This document shows, in pieces, positions 6,829 to 14,015 of a stretch of 64,000 bases of DNA (position 1 is the stretch's first letter; each line of letters begins with the position of its first letter). A program made the translations under genes and the position numbers. The stretch is from Selenomonas ruminantium subsp. lactilytica TAM6421 (GTDB lineage: Bacteria; Bacillota; Negativicutes; Selenomonadales; Selenomonadaceae), in contig NC_017068.1 of NCBI RefSeq assembly GCF_000284095.1, positions 1,736,001 through 1,800,000 on the forward strand, given 5' to 3'. Under the pieces are notes generated by a model. That model saw nothing but the letters and a program-made list of their open reading frames with translations. It was not told the DNA's origin and did no database searches.

Positions 6829-6870
6829 GCCGCCCGGATGGACGGCATGTAGAAAGGATATGTTGATATA
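6829..6870 (+). repeat. Cargo-leader repeat, copy 5
   Basis: AAGCCGCCCGGATGGACGGC followed by ATGTAGAAAGGATATG before the ATG at 6871. The GCCGCC/GGACGGC arms can form a hairpin as in copy 1. Confidence 0.55.
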
Positions 6871-7830
6871 ATGCAGTTACCCCTATTTTCTGATGAAGAA
6901 CTTCCTCAAGGCTATTGGTTTGTACGAACCGAAGGTGGAAAGTACTACCGTGAATTTAAAGAGAATGGCTATATCGCAATAAACTGGAATGACTTTGTTG
7001 ATCTTGATGAAATCACTGACCTTACCCTGAGACAATTAAAAGATAAAGTCAAAGACCATTACGAAGGCGAAAAGCGTCCTGGCGTTGCGGCTGCGCAAAT
7101 GCAAACTTTTGTTGGCACGATGCGTAAAAATGATATTGTACTTATTCCAAATGCCCGATCCAGAGAGATTTCCTTCGGTATTGTTAAGTCCGATGCCTAT
7201 ATACAGTCAAAAGATGATATTCAAGAAGGAAAATGTCCTTTCCGAAAGCGGCGAAACATAAAATGGATAAAAACGGTTGACCGCGCAAATCTGGACCCAT
7301 ATCTGTATAGCTTAATCAATACCCATCATTCTATTTCTAGCGCAAGCAAATGCAGTAACTTCATTAACAGAACATTATTTGACTTCTATGGTAATGATGA
7401 AGAGACTCATCTCATATTTAACGTTACTACTCATGAGCCTATCAAGAACTCTGAACTACGCGTTTTAATGAACAGCATCTATGGCGTAGCTGAGATATTC
7501 AATAATGCGCACCCAGAATTATCCGTAGACATGGATGATGTTATCTTTAAAGCTAGTGTTAATTCGCCAGGTCCTATCGAATGGGTAGGAAAAAAGAAGA
7601 ATATGGTTTTTGTTCTTGTACTTCTTCACTTTTTCGTTGGCGGAACGCTTGACGTCGGTCCAGTTCATTGGGAAACCAAAGGGGTTATTGGCTACGCGAT
7701 GGATGCTTACAAGGAATATAATGATAACCATCTAAAGGAAATGGAGCTAACTAAAAAGGTCCTTGAAGAAAAACTGCCAGTTCCTAAACAAGGTATCCAG
7801 GAACTACAGGCTTCCAACAAGGACCTCTAA
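6871..7830 (+). CDS. PUA/EVE-like domain protein with hydrophobic C-terminal segment
   Basis: In this 319-residue protein, residues ~14-150 resemble the PUA/EVE-type domain found at the front of many restriction and defence proteins: GYWFVRTEGGKYYREF, then GYIAINWNDFVDL, AQMQTFVGTMRKNDIVLIP and ISFGIVKSDAY. Such domains bind modified bases or nucleotides. Residues ~185-245 form a second domain, and NMVFVLVLLHFFVGGTL (about 247-263) is a likely membrane segment, followed by a charged helix. A sensor plus membrane-effector layout is an inference. It lies between the two Ada-like peptide genes and converges with a small membrane gene 6 bp downstream. Confidence 0.5.
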   Translation: MQLPLFSDEELPQGYWFVRTEGGKYYREFKENGYIAINWNDFVDLDEITDLTLRQLKDKVKDHYEGEKRPGVAAAQMQTFVGTMRKNDIVLIPNARSREISFGIVKSDAYIQSKDDIQEGKCPFRKRRNIKWIKTVDRANLDPYLYSLINTHHSISSASKCSNFINRTLFDFYGNDEETHLIFNVTTHEPIKNSELRVLMNSIYGVAEIFNNAHPELSVDMDDVIFKASVNSPGPIEWVGKKKNMVFVLVLLHFFVGGTLDVGPVHWETKGVIGYAMDAYKEYNDNHLKEMELTKKVLEEKLPVPKQGIQELQASNKDL

Positions 7831-7836
7831 CCACCA

Positions 7837-8031
7837 TCATTTATACGGCGACGAAATGGTGAAGAAATTTATCAGAATGACAAGTGATACTGTTATCCCG
7901 ATAAGATTTCTATAGACAGGCTTTAACAAGCCCTTACAAAAACGTTTCAGCGGAATATCAACAAGTACCCACAACAGATAAAAGACTAACAAAAATGTGA
8001 TGGCGCATGACAAATAGTGCATTACTAACAT
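7837..8031 (-). CDS. Small two-helix membrane protein
   Basis: Sixty-four residues with hydrophobic helices at about 6-24 (SCAITFLLVFYLLWVLVDI) and 43-57 (LIGITVSLVILINFF), separated by a basic loop (KRFCKGLLKPVYR). The second in-frame ATG (8031) is preferred because AAAGGGGG lies 9 nt before it; the ATG at 8040 abuts that site. A TATAAT-like box lies upstream. The stop codon is 6 bp from the end of the convergent PUA/EVE-like gene, repeating the cargo-plus-antisense-small-gene pattern. Function unknown. Confidence 0.5.
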   Translation of the reverse strand: MLVMHYLSCAITFLLVFYLLWVLVDIPLKRFCKGLLKPVYRNLIGITVSLVILINFFTISSPYK

Positions 8032-8114
8032 GATAACCATCCCCCTTTAGCCTCTATTATAACGAGCTTCGCCATGAAAATCTAGTAGCTTGCAATAAAA
8101 AAGGAAGGATTCCC

Positions 8115-8330
8115 ATGTTCAAGAAAATAGCTTTGGCCACGCTGGCCGCTGTCTGTGTATCAATAGCTACCCCTGCCCTGGCATCTGACTATCTCGGTAA
8201 TCCCAAGTCGATGAAGTTCCACTACTCCAGCTGCTCCACAATAAAGCATCCGGAAAGGTTCGTGGAGTTCAGCACCCGTGACGATGCCATTGCTGCGGGA
8301 TATGTACCGTGCAAGCGGTGCAATCCGTAA
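8115..8330 (+). CDS. Secreted Ada-like zinc-binding mini-protein, paralog 2
   Basis: A 71-residue paralog of the protein at 6607-6822: the same signal peptide design (FKKIALATLAAVCVSIATPALA) and the same mature domain (SMKFHYSSCSTIKHPERF, then DDAIAAGYVPCKRCNP). The metal ligands Cys, His and CxxC are all kept. A good AAGGAAGGA site precedes it, but the GCCGCCC leader does not; instead TTGCAATAAAA appears upstream. Duplication followed by moderate divergence, with ligands conserved, suggests both copies work. Confidence 0.6.
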   Translation: MFKKIALATLAAVCVSIATPALASDYLGNPKSMKFHYSSCSTIKHPERFVEFSTRDDAIAAGYVPCKRCNP

Positions 8331-8394
8331 TCACCACTATATATAGTATAAGAAGGTTATTTTAGCAGAATATCTAGTCTTTGTCAATTTTTTC

Positions 8395-8422
8395 TTGACA
8401 TCAAGTTTATTTTTGTTATAAT
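8395..8422 (+). promoter_or_regulatory. Consensus promoter of the Abi-associated RNA
   Basis: A perfect TTGACA (8395-8400), a 16-nt spacer and a perfect TATAAT (8417-8422). Transcription should start near 8429, about 80 nt before the Abi ATG. Confidence 0.85.
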
Positions 8423-8428
8423 GGAGAG

Positions 8429-8505
8429 CAAGAAGAGAGTGCTGATGTCTCCTACGGGAGCTCGGCGCGGGAATAGTCCTCTCCATTATTGGAGGGGGCT
8501 ATTTT
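8429..8505 (+). ncRNA. Structured small RNA upstream of Abi gene (abiF-RNA-like)
   Basis: A ~77-nt RNA with its own promoter and terminator. Hairpin 1 (8439-8468) pairs GTGCTGA with TCGGCGC, has a small internal loop, then CTCC-TACG-GGAG with a stable UACG tetraloop. Hairpin 2 (8472-8503) is the terminator. The known abiF RNA motif is a structured RNA found beside abiF-type genes, and such RNAs have been proposed as antitoxins; position and size fit, but I have not aligned it to that model. It would be made in excess over the toxin mRNA because most transcripts should stop at the terminator. Confidence 0.65.
8472..8505 (+). terminator. Leaky terminator that also buries the Abi ribosome site
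   Basis: A 14-bp stem (8472-8485 with 8490-8503, G-U pairs allowed) with a TTAT loop, followed by a T-rich tail. The 3' arm contains GGAGGGGG, the only ribosome site for the ATG at 8510. The hairpin can therefore both stop transcription and block translation. Confidence 0.75.
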
Positions 8506-8509
8506 TGTT

Positions 8510-9475
8510 ATGACAACACCCGCAAAGCCATTCCGAACTCTATCGGAACAGATTGAACTACTGAAGAGCCGTGATTTAATCATTACGGACGATGAGCAGG
8601 CCAAAAAACTTCTTCTCAGCAACAACTATTACAACATCATCAATGGGTATAGCAAGTTTTTCCCGACCAATCAGGATCACTATACAAATGGAACATCCCT
8701 TGATGAGGTAATCCGTTTATACACCTTTGATGTGGAGCTAAAGCAGGCCTTTTTCAAAGCAGTCCTTGCTGTTGAGGCACACTTAAAAGCCATTTTTGCC
8801 TACCATTTTGCAGAAGCATATCATCATATACGTTATTCGTATCTTGATATCGCCTGTTATGATCAGAATCGCGTTCTGGATGCGGTTCAAACTATCCACA
8901 AGTTATCAGGCATAATCAATCATCAAAATAAATTCTCCGACTCCAGTATCCATCATTATGTGCATGCCTATGGCAATGTACCTATATGGGTATTGGTAAA
9001 CTATATAGACTTTGGTGACCTTCGGTACATGATTATAAATTCTAAAAAACCTATCCAAAATAAGGTTTCTCGTGATATTTTAGATTTTACAAAGCAAAAT
9101 CTCCCCCACATCAGCTTATTCCCACCCGAAAATATGCTTGACCTGTTGGCCAACATAAACGAACTTCGCAATGTTTGCGCACACAATAACCGTATGATTG
9201 GCTTTAAGTGCCGTCGTGACAGCAGGTACTGGCCTGAATTACATGACCGTTATAATTTAGCACAACGCAGTGAACGCCGGGATGTATATTCTGTCTATGT
9301 TTCCTTGCAATGCTTCTTGAGTGAAACTGAATTTTCTTGGCTCCATAACACTATTCGAAAAAGAATGCGAACTCTTAGCAACGGTCTTCAATCCATTGAT
9401 ACGAATCACATTCTAAGGTTATTGGGATTTCCCGATGACTGGCATTTGACAGCTCAAATACGGCATCAAAAATAA
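8510..9475 (+). CDS. Abi_2 family abortive-infection HEPN protein (AbiD/AbiF type)
   Basis: A 321-residue member of the Abi_2 (AbiD/AbiF) family: the opening PFRTLSEQIELLKSRDLII, then LLLSNNYYNIINGYSKFF, DVELKQAFFKAVLAVEAHLK and the HEPN RNase motif Arg220-x4-His225 in NELRNVCAHNNR are all intact. These proteins are thought to cut RNA and stop growth on phage infection. The ATG at 8510 is chosen because it follows GGAGGGGG; an earlier frame opening at 8489 lies inside the hairpin. Translation and transcription are gated by the RNA upstream. It is the last cargo gene before the recombinase. Confidence 0.88.
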   Translation: MTTPAKPFRTLSEQIELLKSRDLIITDDEQAKKLLLSNNYYNIINGYSKFFPTNQDHYTNGTSLDEVIRLYTFDVELKQAFFKAVLAVEAHLKAIFAYHFAEAYHHIRYSYLDIACYDQNRVLDAVQTIHKLSGIINHQNKFSDSSIHHYVHAYGNVPIWVLVNYIDFGDLRYMIINSKKPIQNKVSRDILDFTKQNLPHISLFPPENMLDLLANINELRNVCAHNNRMIGFKCRRDSRYWPELHDRYNLAQRSERRDVYSVYVSLQCFLSETEFSWLHNTIRKRMRTLSNGLQSIDTNHILRLLGFPDDWHLTAQIRHQK

Positions 9476-9477
9476 AA

Positions 9478-9503
9478 ATGAGCCGCCCCTGCGCCAACAG
9501 GAA
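9478..9503 (+). other. GC-rich hairpin after the Abi gene
   Basis: GCCG and CCTG pair with CAGG and CGGC around a CGCCAA loop in the sequence starting 3 bp after the Abi stop. It resembles the cargo-leader core (GAGCCGCCCC) but no T-run follows, so termination is uncertain. Confidence 0.35.
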
Positions 9504-9613
9504 CGGCCTGGATGCAATCAGTCTGAGAGAGACTAATCACACTACCCAAAGTAGATTATACCACCTCTCAGGCTTGTTTGCCAAACGCAAATAAACTAGA
9601 GAGGTGTTTTATT

Positions 9614-10985
9614 ATGAAAAAAGCAGCGCTTTATATCCGTGTATCCACCGAGGAACAGGCCAAGCATGGCTTCTCCCTATCTGAACAGCAGCATGATCTG
9701 GAGCAGTACGCCCTTGCACACCATTATACTGTCGTTGGCGTGTACGCCGATGAAGGCAACACCGCCCGCAAAGCACTCTCCCGCCGTAAGGAGCTCCAGC
9801 GACTCCTTGACGATGTGCGGGCAGACAATCCTGCTGAAGTGCTTGGACCGCTGGTTCCGCAATGTGCGGGATTATTACAAGGTGCAGGACGTTCTCGACC
9901 AGTACGGCGTAAACTGGGAATGCACGCAGGAGGACTACAATACCACCACGACCAATGGGCGGCTGATGCTGAACCTCAAACTCTCCATCGCCCAGAATGA
10001 ATCCGACCAGACCAGCGACCGCATCAAGTATGTCAACGAAGGAAAGCATCGCCGCAAGGAGGAAACCACCGGCAAGCATCCATTCGGCTATGAAATCAAG
10101 GATAAGCATCTGGTGGTCATCGAAAAGGAACGGCCTATAGTCGAGTTCATCTTCCAGCAAATACTGGCGGGGTACGCCACCCACTCCATTTTCCGCAAGA
10201 TACTCGATAAGTTTGGCATATCCATTGACGCCCGCCGTGTTTGGCGTATTTTGCGTAATCCAACGTATAAGGGAGTTCGCTACGGCATCCCCGACTACTG
10301 CCCGGCCATTATCCCTCCAGAGCAGTTTGATCGCGTACAGACAATTCTCTCCCGCAATCAGCAGCCAAGACGATCAGGAAGAATTTATCTGTTCTCCGGC
10401 AAAGTGGTCTGCCCATCCTGTGGTACTATCATGGTCGCACATCGAGGTTACGTCAACAAGAAAAAAAATAGCTATCAACAAACCTACATCTGTGGCAATC
10501 GCTATATCACAGGTAAGCCGCATACCGCAGGGGGATGCTTGTTCGGTGGCGGTATCAGTGAGAACGTAATCGAAAAATTCCTGCTGAATAACATCCGTCC
10601 GCTATTAGAATCATACCTCATTCATTTTGACCAGCAAAACAAGCATGTTCCAGAAAAGGATAAAATAAAATCCATCAAGACAAAGCTTTCCCGATTGAAA
10701 GACCTCTACCTTGATGGATTGATTGATAAAGATAGTTATAAAGTTGATTATGAGCGACTGCAAAAAGAGCTTGCCCAGGCTGCCTATGCAGCAGCCAACC
10801 AAAAGACCATATCACCGCTGGTTGATAAAATCATGGATGACGATGATTTCGTGAATACCTATCTCACTCTGCCACGCGAGCAGAAAAGAGAACTTTGGCA
10901 AAGCCTTATCCAGCGCATTGAGCTGGGCCGCCGCCCGGAAGAACGTGGAAAATCCTATAAGGATATCCGCATATTCTTCTACTGA
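9614..10985 (+). pseudogene. Large serine recombinase (prophage integrase), frameshifted
   Basis: The N-terminal resolvase domain (ALYIRVSTEEQAKHG, with the catalytic Ser) is in one frame to about 9835; the remainder (DRWFRNVRDYYKVQD, QNESDQTSDRIKYVNEGK, a recombinase domain, a zinc ribbon VCPSCGTIMV with a later YICGN, and a coiled coil) is in another. At the junction, family members normally have several residues between the RAD and ILxxxLDRWFR segments that are missing here, so about 10-14 bases were probably deleted. It should integrate and excise the prophage; in this state it is likely dead. The 3' end is 3 bp from the pyrE stop. Confidence 0.85.
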
Positions 10986-10988
10986 AAA

Positions 10989-11573
10989 CTATACATTTAC
11001 CTTACCAGTACTCCCTCTTTTGGTCATCGGAATCCCCTGTTTGCACAGCGGACATTCCTCAGGCTTGTAGGTTTCCACATCCATATGCAGGAGTGCCGTG
11101 CAAGGCACGTCACCGAAGCTGGCTTTGCCGCCGCTGCGGTCAACCAGCATGCTGACGGCTACAGGAATGCCGCCGTGGGCTTTGACCACTTCGATGACTT
11201 CCTTGATGGAGCCACCGGTGGTCACAATGTCTTCCACGATCAGGCAGCGTTCCCCTTCATGGAGGCTGAAGCCCCGGCGGAAGGTCATCTTGCCGTCCAC
11301 CCGTTCCGTGAAGATGGCACGGGTTCCCAGGGCCTTGCCCGTCTCATGGGCCAGCAGGATGCCGCCGGTCACAGGGCCGACTACCGTTTCAATGTTGGCA
11401 TCCTTGAACTTCTCAGCCATGGCCTGGCAGAGTTTTTCCGTGTATTTCGGCTGCTGGAGCACATTGAACTTTTCCACATAATGAGGGCTGTGCAAACCGG
11501 AGGTCAGCAGAAAATGACCATCCATAATCGCCCCCGTTTCAATCAGTAATTCTTTTACTTCCTGTTCCGTCAT
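10989..11573 (-). CDS. pyrE: Orotate phosphoribosyltransferase
   Basis: Converts orotate and PRPP to OMP, the fifth step of UMP synthesis. The 194-residue protein has the PRPP-binding motif CLIVEDIVTTGGS near residue 115 and GPVTGGILLAHETGKALG. It carries a C-terminal Cys pair (ECPLCKQG), as in the bacterial long-form family. It is the last gene of the pyr operon, 1 bp after pyrF. Its last codons lie against the end of the prophage recombinase gene, so the prophage may have used the 3' end of pyrE as its target and supplied the final residues (after about KRGS). The catalytic core is complete. Confidence 0.95.
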   Translation of the reverse strand: MTEQEVKELLIETGAIMDGHFLLTSGLHSPHYVEKFNVLQQPKYTEKLCQAMAEKFKDANIETVVGPVTGGILLAHETGKALGTRAIFTERVDGKMTFRRGFSLHEGERCLIVEDIVTTGGSIKEVIEVVKAHGGIPVAVSMLVDRSGGKASFGDVPCTALLHMDVETYKPEECPLCKQGIPMTKRGSTGKVNV

Positions 11574-11574
11574 C

Positions 11575-12291
11575 TTATCTTACGTTCTCCATTTCTTCTA
11601 TAATCTTCAAAGCGGCAGCCTTCGGATCAGCCGCGGCATAGATGGGACGGCCAATCACCAGATGGGTGGAACCATCCTTCAAGGCATTGGCCGGCGTTGC
11701 AATCCGGCTCTGGTCGTTGACATCACTGCCTGCAGGCCGGATGCCCGGCGTGACAATCAGGAAGTCATCGCCGCAGGCTTCCCGAATAAGGGCTGCTTCC
11801 TGGGCAGAAGCCACTACACCATCCAGGCCGGCTTTCTTGGCCAGTTTGGCATAGCGCACCACAGCGCTCTTGATCTGGATGGCCTGTCCAAGGCCTTCCC
11901 AGTCCTCCTGATTGATGCTGGTCAGTACCGTAACCGCGATAAGCTTGGGACATTCAATGCCCATCTTCTCGGCTTCCGCATGCATCCGATCCACAGTGGT
12001 CTTCATCATGGTATAGCCGCCGCTGGCATGGACATTGAGCATGGTTGCCCCCAGTCTCATCAGCGAGCAGATACCGCCCGCCGCCGTATTGGGTATATCG
12101 TGAAGTTTGAGATCAAGGAAAACATCCTTTCCCTGCTCCTTGAGCCAGGTTACCACCTGAGCGCCCACACTGTAAAAGAGCTCCATGCCCACCTTGTAAT
12201 AGGACACACTGTCTCCTAATGTCTTTACCAGCCGTTCCACATCTTCCATCTTGTGAACATCAAGGGCTGCTATCAAGCGTTCATCTGCCAT
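11575..12291 (-). CDS. pyrF: Orotidine 5'-phosphate decarboxylase
   Basis: Last step to UMP. In this 238-residue TIM-barrel protein, the DxKxxD active-site motif is DLKLHDIPNT near residue 61, and the phosphate-binding end is TPGIRPAGSDVNDQSR and LVIGRPIYAA. It begins with MADERLIAALDVHK after a GGAGG site and lies between pyrD (33 bp) and pyrE (1 bp) in the operon. Length and motifs are normal for the bacterial short type. Confidence 0.96.
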   Translation of the reverse strand: MADERLIAALDVHKMEDVERLVKTLGDSVSYYKVGMELFYSVGAQVVTWLKEQGKDVFLDLKLHDIPNTAAGGICSLMRLGATMLNVHASGGYTMMKTTVDRMHAEAEKMGIECPKLIAVTVLTSINQEDWEGLGQAIQIKSAVVRYAKLAKKAGLDGVVASAQEAALIREACGDDFLIVTPGIRPAGSDVNDQSRIATPANALKDGSTHLVIGRPIYAAADPKAAALKIIEEMENVR

Positions 12292-12324
12292 AACCGGGCC
12301 TCCTGTATACTGTAAAAATTTGAC

Positions 12325-13251
12325 TTAAAGTGCTGCACCGATAATATCCTGCACGGATTCCAAATGCTGCTGCGCCAGATAATCATTGATGCCATCACAG
12401 ATCTTCATGGTCACAGCCGGATCATGGAAATTAGCCGTACCTACTGCCACGGCACTGGCTCCTGCCAACAGGAACTCAATGGCGTCCTCGGCAGAACTGA
12501 TGCCCCCCATGCCAATCAGGGGAACTTTGACGGCTTTGGCTGTCTGATAGACCATGCGCAGGGCCACAGGCTTCACGCAGGGGCCGGACAGGCCGCCGGT
12601 GATATTGCCCAGCGTGGGCTTCTTCGTGCGGATATTGATTTCCATGCCCATCAGGGTATTGATCAGGGAAATTATATCTGCCCCCGCATCCTCTACGGCT
12701 TTGGCCATGGTAACGATATCGGTCACATTAGGCGAAAGCTTCAGGATAACCGGCTTTTTCGTATGAGTCTTGGCCTCTTTGACCACAGCCGCCGCAGCTT
12801 TGGGATCGGTACCGAAGACAATGCCGCCCTCCTTGACATTGGGACAGGAGACATTGAGTTCAATGGCCGCCACTCCGGGCACATCCAGCATTTCCGCCAA
12901 CACGCCGTATTCTTCCACCGTACTGCCTGAGATATTAACGATTACATTCATGTCATACTTCGTGATGCGGGGCAAAGTTTCCTGCAAGAAAACCTCCACG
13001 CCGGGATTTTCCAGACCGATGCAGTTGAGCATACCGCCGGGCGTTTCCGTAATGCGGATGCCTTCGTTGCCCCGGCGGGGCTTCAAGGTGGTGCCCTTGA
13101 CCATGACGCCGCCGAGCCTTGACAAGTCAACGAATTCGGCAAATTCCTCGCCAAAGCCGAAGGTGCCCGAAGCTGTGAGCACTGGTGTATTCATCTGGAT
13201 GCCAGCGATATTGGTATGCAGGCGTTTATCCTGCAGATTGATAGTACTCAT
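12325..13251 (-). CDS. pyrD: Dihydroorotate dehydrogenase, catalytic subunit (type 1B)
   Basis: Oxidises dihydroorotate to orotate using FMN. The 308-residue class 1 enzyme has Cys as active-site base in [14 protein letters not shown] (type 1 enzymes use Cys), an FMN-binding [14 protein letters not shown] and a C-terminal [11 protein letters not shown]. It overlaps the pyrK stop by 4 nt (ATGA), and the two form the NAD-linked 1B heterotetramer with electrons leaving through PyrK. Confidence 0.96.
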   Translation of the reverse strand: MSTINLQDKRLHTNIAGIQMNTPVLTASGTFGFGEEFAEFVDLSRLGGVMVKGTTLKPRRGNEGIRITETPGGMLNCIGLENPGVEVFLQETLPRITKYDMNVIVNISGSTVEEYGVLAEMLDVPGVAAIELNVSCPNVKEGGIVFGTDPKAAAAVVKEAKTHTKKPVILKLSPNVTDIVTMAKAVEDAGADIISLINTLMGMEINIRTKKPTLGNITGGLSGPCVKPVALRMVYQTAKAVKVPLIGMGGISSAEDAIEFLLAGASAVAVGTANFHDPAVTMKICDGINDYLAQQHLESVQDIIGAAL

Positions 13252-14015
13252 GACAGGTCAAACACCTCCTGGGCATAGAATACTGGGCCGTCCTTGCAGA
13301 CCTTCTTGCGCTGGCCGTCCGTGGTGTCGATGGAACAGGACAGGCAGGCACCAAGGCCGCAGCCCATGCGCTTTTCCAGAGAAACCTGACAGGGAATACC
13401 ATGCTCATGGGCAATCTTGGCGATGCCCTGCATCATGATTTCCGGGCCACAGGCCACAACGAGGTCGTAATCACCCTTGGCCAGGATTTCCGGCAAAGCC
13501 GCGGTGGTGAAGCCCTTCTGCCCATAAGAGCCATCATCCGTGGTGCAGAATACCTCCTGCACCAGCGGCATATATAGCTCTTCCCAGAAAAGCTCCTGCT
13601 TTGAGCGGCCCCCCATCAAGATATCGGCCTTGCCTTCCATGGCGGAGGCGTAGAACAGCAACGGGGAAAGCCCCATGCCGCCCCCCACCAGCAGGGGGCG
13701 CTTAGCCGTCATAGCAAAGCCGTGCCCCAAGGGCCCCAGCACATTGATAACAGCCCCGGTCTTGACCTTGGCCAAAGCCGCCGTGCCCTTCCCCACCGTG
13801 CGGTAGATAAAGGCCACGGTGCCCGTCTGCAGATTGCGGGCGGCAATACCCACGGGACGGCGCAGGGTAAAGGCACCATCGGGGATCTGCAGCTGGACAA
13901 ACTGTCCCGGCTCTGCCTCCCGGGCAATTTTGGGGGCTTCTACCTCCAGGTAGTACACCCCGCTCACCAGTTCCCGGTTCAGGATAACCTCGGCATCCAC
14001 CAAAGCCTTAGGCAA
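13248..14015 (-). CDS. pyrK: Dihydroorotate dehydrogenase electron-transfer subunit
   Basis: Carries electrons from PyrD to NAD+ through FAD and a [2Fe-2S] cluster. About 255 residues: an FAD domain with [13 protein letters not shown], an NAD domain with [15 protein letters not shown], and the cluster Cys set in [14 protein letters not shown] and [10 protein letters not shown]. The likely start is TTG at 14015: GGAGG lies 8 nt before it, while the farther ATG at 14036 has no such site. The start lies inside the last codons of carB, so the pair is probably translationally coupled. Confidence 0.92.
   Translation of the reverse strand: MPKALVDAEVILNRELVSGVYYLEVEAPKIAREAEPGQFVQLQIPDGAFTLRRPVGIAARNLQTGTVAFIYRTVGKGTAALAKVKTGAVINVLGPLGHGFAMTAKRPLLVGGGMGLSPLLFYASAMEGKADILMGGRSKQELFWEELYMPLVQEVFCTTDDGSYGQKGFTTAALPEILAKGDYDLVVACGPEIMMQGIAKIAHEHGIPCQVSLEKRMGCGLGACLSCSIDTTDGQRKKVCKDGPVFYAQEVFDLS

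Noticed and set aside
10213-10569. Plus-strand ORF of 118 codons inside the recombinase gene
   Set aside because: Out-of-frame shadow of the recombinase domain.
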